Origin: Calvatia gigantea
Lineage: Eukaryota; Basidiomycota; Agaricomycetes; Agaricales; Lycoperdaceae
Direction of reading: 5' to 3'
Length of the DNA: 64,000 nucleotides
NCBI GenBank assembly: GCA_025093985.1
Contig: JACAAK010000016.1
Location: 310,001-374,000, forward strand
Shown here: positions 55,657 to 64,000 of the stretch, in pieces
How the letters are laid out: every line of letters begins with the position of its first letter
Numbering within the stretch: the stretch's first letter is position 1
Notes under the pieces: model-generated
What the model was told of the DNA's origin: nothing
What the model saw: the letters and a program-made list of their open reading frames with translations, nothing else
The model's database searches: none
Made by a program: the position numbers and the translations under genes

Positions 55657-56415
55657 GAAAACCTGGGGTTGTTCCAGACTCCTACCCAGTCACCTGGGAT
55701 GCTCTTATATAAGTGGATGTTGATCCAAAGTAATACTGAAACTTCATCAACTGCTAATGCGTCCCAGGGACTGGCACAAATGTACGATGTTCATGTTTGG
55801 CTACAGCCTTGAATAATGTCATGCTCTCATGGAAGGGTGCCTTTCCCACGCATCCCCCCTAATTAAGCAACACTCCCGTACTTTCTCATGTCACCATCAA
55901 AGCCTCTGATTCCCTCAGTAGAACAAATGTGCGAAGATGTCAGGGAAAGATTTGTCAACTACTTCTGCTTGGAGACATCGTGTCACTAGGCTGAATGCCC
56001 AGGAATGCATAATCTCTGGTGAGTGCTCGTACAGCAGATCCGTAATTTGAGTGGCCTGATCCAATACTGAGTGCCGAGCTTCAGGTAGCCCACATCCCCA
56101 AACCCCTTTCATAACCCCCAGAATAGTCAAATTGGTTTCATCAAGGACATTAAGAATGTGTGAGAGGGATGGAGTAGCCATTTTCCAAGAGGAAAAATCA
56201 GATTATGTTTTTTTTCCTACTTTGATAAATAGCCTCGTAGCTCGTATGGTACAATGTGATCATCACAATCACTTATCGGACTTACCAAAATTGATCAGAC
56301 AGTCGGGAGTGCTGCCTAATTTAGGCAAAAAGGCGGGGAGGGTACATGTTATGATGGTGTGACACAGGCTGTAGCCAAACATGAACATCGTACATTTGTG
56401 CCAGTCCCTGGGACG
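55657..56415. mobile_element. TIR element E2
   Basis: The left terminus 55660-55809 (CAGACTCCTACCCAGTCACC onward) has its inner part inverted at 56366-56415; the right terminus is truncated there. Inside is one fragment of the unknown element protein on the minus strand. About 460 bp (55951-56414) is nearly identical to 59070-59587 in E3. Confidence 0.6.
55915..56181 (-). pseudogene. Element-borne unknown protein, fragment (E2)
   Basis: A frame of 88 codons from ATG 56181 with LTILGVMKGVWGCGLPEA, YEHSPEIMHSWAFSLVTRCL and QAEVV, then a divergent tail. It is homologous to 53991-54374 and to the E3 fragment. It is only the N-terminal part, so it is not a functional gene. Confidence 0.5.
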
Positions 56416-56833
56416 CAATGATAGATTTCGCCGGGTTAGGATAATTAGGCTAGATCACCTTTCGTAACACCGCGGTTTCCTGAGACTAATCACTGCCACG
56501 AGAATTCATGTTCAACATTCATCATCGATGTAAAATCAGGTACACATCTTTCCTGGAAATTGTTGATGCAAATTCACTGATCGATCATGAAACCAATCTG
56601 TTTGCCCAATAGAGGGACAACATCACGGCCTTAATTCGTTGGCCATCGTTCCTCACAGCACAATCATCCCAATATCAGTGCTGCTGAAAACCACCAAACC
56701 GCCCCTGTACACCACCTGCGGACTAATATTAACTGACGATTAGAGTAATAATATATATATAAGTGTACAAAGTGTGATTGTAATTAACCTACCCGCCTTT
56801 CGACATAACCTACCCGCCTTTCGACACCACAGA

Positions 56834-58057
56834 ATGAGCACCCAGCCTCAGAGCACCTTATTCCTCCTTGAAACCCTCGACCTAATCAGCAATACCACTG
56901 TCTTTGGAGTTCTGTATGGCATCGCATTCACACTTTATTGCTTCTGTGCTTGGTTGTCATATCTTCAACTCCTCCGGGAACCGGACAAACGGTGGGAAGC
57001 GAGGTTCACGCTGGCCTACACTTCTCTTATACAACGGCCCAGCTTGTATTGGATGCCCGGACGAGCCAATTGGCTTATGTTCATCATGGCAATTTTCCTG
57101 GAGAGCCATTGGAATATGAAAGTTTAAGGAATTCGAGCACGGCAGTTTATCAGACAACAATTGGTATTGTTGGCTTGAGCATTGAGGTCTTGACAATGGC
57201 AATACAGGTCAGTCATTAATCCAATGTTTTGGTATCATTGAACACGCCACCCTCATAGATCTGGCGCCTGTGGATAGTATGGAGTGGGACACAATATGCT
57301 GTAGTGGTTACCATTTTACCTTTGCTACTCCTTTTCGCTTTTATAGGTACGTCGATTGTGGTTCTCAATTACCTCGTACCTTGTGACGCCTCCCATGTCC
57401 AGGGCTGTTTGTTTTCGTCGCCGTCTTACCTGGTTTCTTGTCACTTAAACATCTCGGCACCTCTCGCGAGAGGTTCCATGCAATTATAACTGCAGCCTAT
57501 GCTGTTCTGTTAACATTTACGATCCTTGTGATCGGGCTAGTGGCTGTGCGCCTTTTGTTAGTGCGAAGGCGTCACATCAGGATAATGGGTAGGTCCCTGG
57601 GTCATCAGGTTGCAATGATAGGCTTCACTACAGTGCAGGAACGTCAGACACTTCCAGTACTTACATTGGCATCATCGCAATGTTGACTGAATCCTATGCA
57701 TTGGACTCTATATGGTCCATTGGTGTCACAATTTCGGCTGGTATGGCAAGTCCCGGTCTTTCTCTATTCGTGAATCTCGATGTCACCATCAAGGTATGTG
57801 CATTTATCACAACAATGAGATCTTTCATTCACCTCTGTTGTTTCCAGGCTATCGCCTACTTTCTTGTTGTTTATCGTGTTGCAGCTGGACGAGGATGGAC
57901 AGAGAAGACAGAACACAAACTCACAAGCTTACAATGGAACCGTGGTGCACATACGGCCACTGATGAAGCCAGCGGTGTTCGATCTCGAGTACCTGCAACC
58001 ATAACCATGAGGACAACAGGTTCTGCACCAATATACCATTCCGAGTCGGACGTTTAG
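56834..58057 (+). pseudogene. Multi-spanning membrane protein, copy C (frameshifted)
   Basis: Most complete copy of an uncharacterised agaricomycete-type membrane-protein family. ATG 56834 opens FLLETLDLISNTTVFGVLYG and RFTLAYTSL. Near 57026 about ten bases are missing relative to copy B, so the frame jumps to LDARTSQLAYVHHGNFPGEP and SIEVLTMAIQ (to 57207). Later exons are plausible: from 57259 (IWRLWIVWSGTQYAVVV), to 57588 (VRRRHIRIMG), 57639-57793 and 57848-58057 (IAYFLVVYRVAAGRGW, then TSLQWN and a polar tail). Five or more hydrophobic segments are visible. The frameshift makes this copy probably inactive, unless the loss is a sequencing error. No function is known. Confidence 0.65.
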
Positions 58058-58599
58058 TCAGCGTATTTTCATTTCAGTATCCTTCGTTCGTAGTACCTTC
58101 TTTCGTCGTGGGCCAATCCGGGCTGTGGGTCATGTTATAGTTTGCTTTTGAATATGTATGTTTAAGTAGAGAGGTACGGGGATGGATAGCTAATTTTTAT
58201 CGTTGTCAGCACCCTATATAATGGATGATTTCTGGCCTGAATTTGTCACTGCTACCATGACGGGATATCAGAACGATTAAACAGAACTGAAGGATCATAA
58301 GGAAGAACGAAGGCAGACCCACAGTCTCTCAATTTGTGCGAACGTACTATCTAAGGAGGTACCTGGTAATTCGGCCAGAGCGCGTCCGGCAGGTGTAATC
58401 AGTGCCACGCACTCAGGAGGAATTGGCACCACCCTGGGAACAGCCTTTGTGTGTCTAGATAGAGAACATTGAGCACGTCTAACCATCGGAATCGGTCTTG
58501 ATTTCAGACGGTGGTCAGACAAGGCGGCGGGTTTAACGGTTGTTCAATGTGAGGTAGATGCCATAATTGGAGGAACGGAGTTGTACCATCTTCGAGGGA
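58058..58599. other. Spacer after copy C
   Basis: 3' flank of copy C and unclassified sequence; no gene is supported. Confidence 0.4.
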
Positions 58600-58900
58600 C
58601 GTTGTCGCGGTCCTGTTAAGCATGCCCTTGTTAACTTTACAGCGCAAGTTAGTTATACGGAGTTGTGGGGCATAGTCAACGACATACCGATTGCCGGACA
58701 TGTGTTGGATTTTGATGATGCTGCAATCCGTTTTCCCGGCTCGTGGTATTGAGATTTCAATCGCTACGTATTTTGTCTTTGGTTTTTTGTATCTGCTCGC
58801 GTACGATTTGAGTGCTTCGAGTCACCGTGAAACAAGACGACTTGGTCATTTCCGGTCAATTTTTGGTAATGTAACAAGTTTATGTGTTTAGTGCATGTCG
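58600..58900 (+). repeat. Dispersed unclassified repeat, copy 2
   Basis: Matches 62290-62490, for example a GTTGTGGGGCATAGTCAACG block against TACGGGACATAGCTCAACAA and a TTTTGTATCTGCTCGCGTAC block against TTTGCATCTGTTCGCGTATA. It also matches 47440-47640. No domain is recognised. Confidence 0.45.
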
Positions 58901-58934
58901 AGTACAAAGACTCGGAAGTGTATCCCTGCCTGTA

Positions 58935-59690
58935 TCAAGTGCATGATGCACTAGCGCAACTCCGAAGGGAGGACTGCATTACCATTGCAGCCACCATAGA
59001 TGAGCCCTCCAGATAAGATGACAATGCTTGGCTGATATTGAATTGTAGTCCATGCCGTGGTCTTGTCAGTTCAACTACTTCTGCTTGGAGACATCGTGTC
59101 ACTAGGCTGAATGCCCAGGAATGCATAATCTCTGGTGAGTGCTCGTACAGCAGATCCGTAATTTGAGTGGCCTGATCCAATACTGAGTGCCGAGCTTCAG
59201 GTAGCCCACATCCCCAAACCCCTTTCATAACCCCCAGAATAGTCAAATTGGTTTCATCAAGGACATTAAGAATGTGTGAGAGGGATGGAGTAGCATAGTC
59301 AAATTGGTTTCATCAAGGACATTAAGAATGTGTGAGAGGGATGGAGTAGCCATTTTCCAAGAGGAAAAATCAGATTATGTTTTTTTTCCTACTTTGATAA
59401 ATAGCCTCGTAGCTCGTATGGTACAATGTGATCATCACAATCACTTATCGGACTTACCAAAATTGATCAGACAGTCGGGAGTGCTGCCTAATTTAGGCAA
59501 AAAGGCGGGGAGGGTACATGTTATGATGGTGTGACACAGGCTGTAGCCAAACATGAACATCGTACATTTGTGCCAGTCCCTGGGACGCGTTAGCAGTTGA
59601 CGAAGTTTCGGTATCACTTCGGATCAACGTCCGCTTGTATAAGAGCGTCCCAGGTGACTGGGTAGGAGTCTGGGGTTGTTCGTGCTTTAT
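58935..59690. mobile_element. TIR element E3 (left end unclear)
   Basis: The right terminus at 59538-59687 is the inverted equivalent of the E2 left terminus and is complete. The interior matches E2 and extends further into the unknown-protein fragment (minus strand, down to about 58935, with RPRHGLQFNISQALSSYL). No left terminus was found, so the element is truncated or its end has diverged. Confidence 0.5.
59239..59350. repeat. 56-bp exact tandem duplication inside E3
   Basis: 59239-59294 and 59295-59350 are the same 56-bp unit (starting ATAGTCAAATTGG). E2 has it once. Because 56 is not a multiple of three, the duplication shifts the frame of the element protein just after its start. Confidence 0.85.
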
Positions 59691-59929
59691 CAGAAGGAAT
59701 TGATTGCACATATTTTCATAAATTTCTATAGAAATTTTGGTCCTCTGCCAATTTTTGGTCCTATTTCCTTATTTAGCATTTTGCAGAGGAATGGCTCGAT
59801 AGAATATTATGATTTTGAGTTCCCCTGACAGCCTTCGATGAGAAGAATCGTTTCCAAGGTTATTTTTTAAAAAACCATAACTTCGGAAAAATTAATTGAT
59901 TTTGCCTGTCCGCGACTGTACCCAGCACG
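59691..59929. other. AT-rich spacer between E3 and copy D
   Basis: About 240 bp of AT-rich sequence, no gene. Copy D begins without its first exons, so its 5' half was probably lost around here. Confidence 0.4.
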
Positions 59930-60564
59930 GGCTGTTACGATCGGTTTCGTGCCTTATTCTTTCAGGGTCCATACGGAGATTAATGGCAATCGGCACCGCA
60001 ACTTATGTGATTCCGTCAGGATTGACGGTCCTTGTAACTGGATTAATTGTTGCGCGTCTGCTGCTGTACGGAAGCGTCTCATTAGGGTAATGGGTAAGCA
60101 CCTGAAATTATCAAATTTGTAATGGTGGGTTTTACCCCAGTACAGGAACGTCAGGCACCTCCGGTCCTTACATGAATATCGTTGCAATGCTGGTTGAATC
60201 CTACGCTTTTGAGTCCGTATGGTCCATCGCTTCTGCAATGTCACTCGGCTTGGGAAGCCCCAGTTTCATCCTGTTCTCAGGGGTCGATTCCCTCATCAAA
60301 GTATGTACACGGGCAACGGCAACGGGACCTTTCGTGCACCTCTAATCCTATCCTCAGGTTATCGCCTACTTTCTTGTTGTTTATCGTGTTGCATCCGGGC
60401 GAGGGTGGACCGCGGAGACAGAAAGCAAGCTCACAAGCTTACAATGGAACCGTGGTACACAGATCGCCACTGATGAAGCCAGCGGCACCCGGTCTCAAGT
60501 ACCTACGACAACTATGATGGCAGTAGATTCTCCACCCATATTCCATTCCAAATCAGTCGTTTAG
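59930..60564 (+). pseudogene. Membrane-protein copy D (5'-truncated)
   Basis: Matches the 3' half of copy C: RRLMAIGTATYVIPSGLTVL and LIVARLLL up to 60093, with a one-base frameshift before the RKRLIRVMG equivalent; then exon 60146-60300 (SYAFESVWSIASAMSLGLG); then 60358-60564 (IAYFLVVYRVASGRGW, SLQWNRG, stop). The last two exons keep the same lengths or phases as in copy C and are open. The first four or so membrane segments are missing, so this is a fragment. Confidence 0.65.
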
Positions 60565-62289
60565 TCAGCGTATTTTCATTTTTTTTGGTATTCTTTTCGT
60601 TCAGCTTTGTAGTTCATCGGGGACAGATCTGGGGAATCGGTCATCTTGTCATTTTTTCGGAGGGGATGCATATGTAGGTGGGGGGATATAAAGGGAGATA
60701 ATCGTTCGCTGAGATAATGTTGAGTATTCTATGGGATGAATAGACTCCGACCTCCACTTGTACCTGCTACAGTTTATCAAAGCGGACGGGCAGAGCTGAG
60801 GGATCATAAGGATGGGCAAAAGGACAATGGGAAATCGGAACTACTGTAAAGAAAGTCCCCGAGCCGCCAACCTCATTTCCGTGCGGCCTCAAGGCCCGGA
60901 TCAACCACGATTTCCTAACCCGGAACCCGACCTCCGATGCCTCCGAACTCCACCTCGCCCACTTGTACTTCTCATTTCCGACTCTAAAAACATACAGACC
61001 GCTTTTCTATTCACTTTTCATACTTTCCCTACATTCCTTGTAATTAGAACCTCATAGAATGTCATTCCGGCCTGTTTGCAACCCCACTCAATATGTTTTC
61101 TTGTTCTTTCTTTTAAATTTACATTCTACTCTTTGTAATACATGCGCACAGGCCACTGTTGTCCCCTTTAACCTCTCCCCCTTCTCTCTCTATCCTTCGC
61201 CTTGACAGCTTGGACGTTTCGTATTCGTAAACACCACCCTCCGGACACTCGGAAATTGTTCTCGCCGCCTTTCCGGATCCCTCTCTCATCATTTCGAATC
61301 TTCGGAACAGATTTATCTTCTGTTCCATCGCCTCGTAGATTCCCTGACCTCCATTTCTATCCCTTCCCCTTTCCAACAATCCCCTTGGTCGAGAACAACG
61401 TCAGCCGGACACTGACGTGCTCGCTAACCTAGCCGTAGCCCCCCTCTTCACTCCTTTAACTTGTGAAGCGTATATTCAAGGGCATACCTGAGAAGCCAGC
61501 CGCAGCGCATCTGGAAGGCTTAAATACCACACCATATTCCAGTTTGGACATCACCTCTGGGAATGGATTATGCACGCACTGATTGGGGGGTGCATCAACT
61601 ACTTCCAATCAAGTGGATATCTCCCTTTCACATCGGGGCTCAGGTTGGATATCCTCCTACCCGGTGTGAATTCTTGGACGGGTCGGGGGAACGGGCAGAG
61701 ATGAATAGCTGCGCGAAAACCTCAAGAGAGATTAACTCCAAGCAAAGGATAGGCGTTACTTGATTGAGAACGTAGATTCGGGACACCAACGGAATCACCT
61801 TCTCGGTGACCGTGTCCCTCCTTCTTTGATCGTGATACATCGCAAAAGAAAAAAAGAACGCTCTTCTTATCGATACCCGAAGTCAACCAGGTGGTCGCAC
61901 TACATCCTTTCCAACGGCCGAATACTCAGCAACTTCATCTGGGCAGCAATAAGCACCCCCGCCTCATCAAACAGCAACACCTTTGCCTCCGCATTCTGAC
62001 AACATTTCCGCTATCATCGTAACAGCGCCCAAAGCACTCGAAATCGTATGTGCACGTCTAAAAAAACACCATTTCATTTAATTCATGTAACTTGAGTACT
62101 GAGATCACGTACACGGCAAATTTGAAGGAGAAACATAATTTCGTGGGTCTGGGGTTACATCGGTGGTGGCTTCGGATGGTGGGAGGAGGAATGAGGGGTG
62201 GGGAGAGGGGGGGTTACAACTGCTGGGCGTGGGGTGGGTGCCGCGAAATGGGGGAATGGGCCTGTATCACCTCCAAAGGAAAGTAAACC
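60565..62289. other. Gene-less stretch
   Basis: About 1.7 kb without a supported gene. The pyrimidine-rich section 61160-61400 gives spurious open frames. No repeat relation was noticed. Confidence 0.4.
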
Positions 62290-63850
62290 GTCCAGTTGAA
62301 CGTGCATTCGTTCACCAGCGCGCCGTAGGTGCGGGAAATTACGGGACATAGCTCAACAACATACCGATCGACGGGTGTATCTTAGGTTCCGGTGCCATAA
62401 TTCTTTTCTCCCAACTCGCTGTCCTGGGATTGAAACCGCTGCGTATTTTTCTTTGTTTCTTTGCATCTGTTCGCGTATAAACTGTGTTGCCTGTTGGATA
62501 GCCTGTCTCAAAAACTGTGTAACCTTTGCTCTTCTGAATCTATTCGCGTACAGCCTATGTCGCCTTTTGGATAGTTTGTCCCAAAAATATAACAGCAACA
62601 GCTCACGGGCGAGTCCGTGGTCGGTATGCGTGATCTTTGGCCCAGGCGAATCTCAGGAGCTCCAGTGCTTTGGAGATCCGAACTATGCAAGATGGTGATC
62701 CCGCCGAAACGAGGAGACTAGATAACGTCTGGTTTGTATTGTATTTCTCGCAACGCTTATCAAGCCACCAATATCACGAACTAAGTAGACTGAACAATTG
62801 TGCTCGCGTTAGCACCGACAAGATATATCCCATGAGCAGCAACGCACCTCGCTTTCGTGCCACAGCCTTACCCAACTTCTACCTCCACACTTAGTCAAAT
62901 TGGCGCCATCGTCCTCCTTCAACACTCCCCTTCATCACTCCTATCTCCGTTATCACGCCAGCGACTTATCCACCCTTTCCAGAAAAACCCCACTCTCCGC
63001 GAGATGGATGTTCATTCGTTCGTAATCGTTATGCACCTCTTCACGCTCAACCCTGGCAACACTTTCAATTCCACTTGTGCTTCAAGTTTGCGACCCTCCG
63101 CCCACATGAACTAAGCTGTCACGCAGGTTTGATACGCCGGTTGGCTTTGGCACCCTGGCGGATTTTGGTGTAGACCTCGAAGGGTTGTTTAAACCGCGCT
63201 TTTCCAAGGGATACTTGGTGTTGCCGTGATTCCGGAAGCTTGCTGCAACCAAGCCAAGCTAGGGGGTTTATACTATTTCTTTTGTGGAGAAGGGTTGAGG
63301 CAGTAGGAGGAAAAAAACGCCAAGGGACGTCCCTCGCGAAATTCTTCGTGTTCAACGTAAAACCTTGTCGTGGTATGATGGGTTCGATTTGGCCGCTTGG
63401 TGAAGATTGCACCCCACACTGTTGCGTCGATCTGTCAACAGCGGCAATAATGCATAAACCCGGGGAATGCAGACCTTTTCAGTCATTCTCCCTGACAAGT
63501 CAGTGGCGGAACCGAGCTGAGAGGCCTGGACCAGTGCAATAGTGAATCAACAGCCTTGGCTCCGCGTGCTACACCGGGATGCACCTACTTGACATCAGCA
63601 CTCGGCCAAATGCGTCGTCCCAGCCGTGGCTATTCCAGGACGTGCCAAACACACCTCGGAAGGAATCTGTTTCCAGCACAGAGGACAATGGTGCATGATG
63701 TTCTAGTGTTATCCGCCCATGATTAGGACGTGATGTATGCTCAGGAGAAGCTTGATCGCTGGCATAGGAAGTGATGCATTCGTGGTGAAATTAACTGATG
63801 CAGTTGATGCATGATGGTGGGAAGGCGAGAAGAAAGACACGCCTCTTTTT
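62290..63850 (+). repeat. Dispersed unclassified repeat, copy 3
   Basis: Left part (62290-62490) matches 58600-58800. 62630-62960 matches 47670-48000, and 63670-63840 matches 48080-48235, each at moderate identity, so the same unit is spread over a longer interval with extra DNA inside. An imperfect internal duplication of about 80 bp lies at 62470-62590, with GTTGGATAGCCTGTCTCAAA and TTTGGATAGTTTGTCCCAAA as its clearest block. No coding frame is supported. Confidence 0.4.
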
Positions 63851-64000
63851 GGATCGGCAGGTTCCCGTTCGATGGATCAAATGAAGATAAGTATATAGTG
63901 ATCAACACACTACGCCGGTCACTTTCAAAGTGTAGATTTCAACTCGCTGGTGAAGCGAACACTATTTACGGTGACCGAAGGAAACCACCATCATTATTAG
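63851..64000. other. Window end
   Basis: No feature recognised in the last 150 bp. Confidence 0.4.

Noticed and set aside
1..64000. CRISPR arrays, rRNA, tRNA
   Set aside because: No regularly spaced direct repeats with unique spacers, no rRNA core sequence and no convincing T-arm/anticodon pair were noticed. A tRNA scan could still find one, since I cannot fold every candidate by eye.

Overview
The window looks like nuclear DNA of a mushroom-forming basidiomycete (Agaricomycetes). Genes are split by many short introns (about 45-70 nt, GT-AG). The proteins read by joining exons by hand have typical basidiomycete architecture, and repeat-rich accessory DNA with CpG loss lies beside normal housekeeping genes. 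No prokaryotic signals, CRISPR array, rRNA or convincing tRNA was seen.

Layout. 3-380: C-terminal end of a membrane protein that begins outside the window. 1147-5145 (+): 2-oxoadipate dehydrogenase E1 (DHTKD1 type), 20 exons. 6241-7569 (-): myo-inositol oxygenase, 9 exons. 9706-11139 (-): intronless dihydrofolate synthase. 12308-12921 (-): a three-exon secreted repeat precursor with twelve decapeptide units (xSxGAPGW followed by KR or RR), which looks like a Kex2-processed peptide or RiPP precursor. 16574-18222 (-): HMG-box transcription factor. 21361-22523 (-): Gly-rich membrane protein, with a decayed paralogue at 24130-25102. 26207-27545 (+): secreted GH43-type arabinanase-like enzyme. 28353-29298 (+): Vps68/TMEM50-family membrane protein. 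29729-32335 (+): two intact GFA/CENP-V-type zinc proteins with the relic of a third between them. 32707-35825 (+): Polo-like kinase. 37477-43274 (+): full-length PDR-type ABC transporter with 25 exons, three of them 10-14 nt.

From about 44.6 kb to the end no intact gene was found. This part is a repeat graveyard. It holds four copies or fragments of one multi-spanning membrane-protein gene, a 4 kb insertion with about 650 bp inverted termini that splits one of those copies, three related elements with terminal inverted repeats carrying fragments of a RecQ-like helicase and an unknown protein, and a dispersed unclassified repeat. Two blocks (about 48.2-50.8 kb and 52.8-54.7 kb) are almost devoid of CpG, while the 2 kb between them is not. 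Paired repeat arms show CpG to TpG/CpA change directly, as expected from methylation-driven mutation of repeats.

The most interesting item is the repeat precursor at 12.3-12.9 kb. It has a signal peptide, dibasic cleavage sites every ten residues, a near-invariant APGW core and a TATA box 55 bp upstream. No tailoring enzyme was recognised around it, so it may be a signalling peptide or an orphan RiPP. All exon joins were inferred from reading frame, splice dinucleotides and family similarity; none was tested with transcripts.
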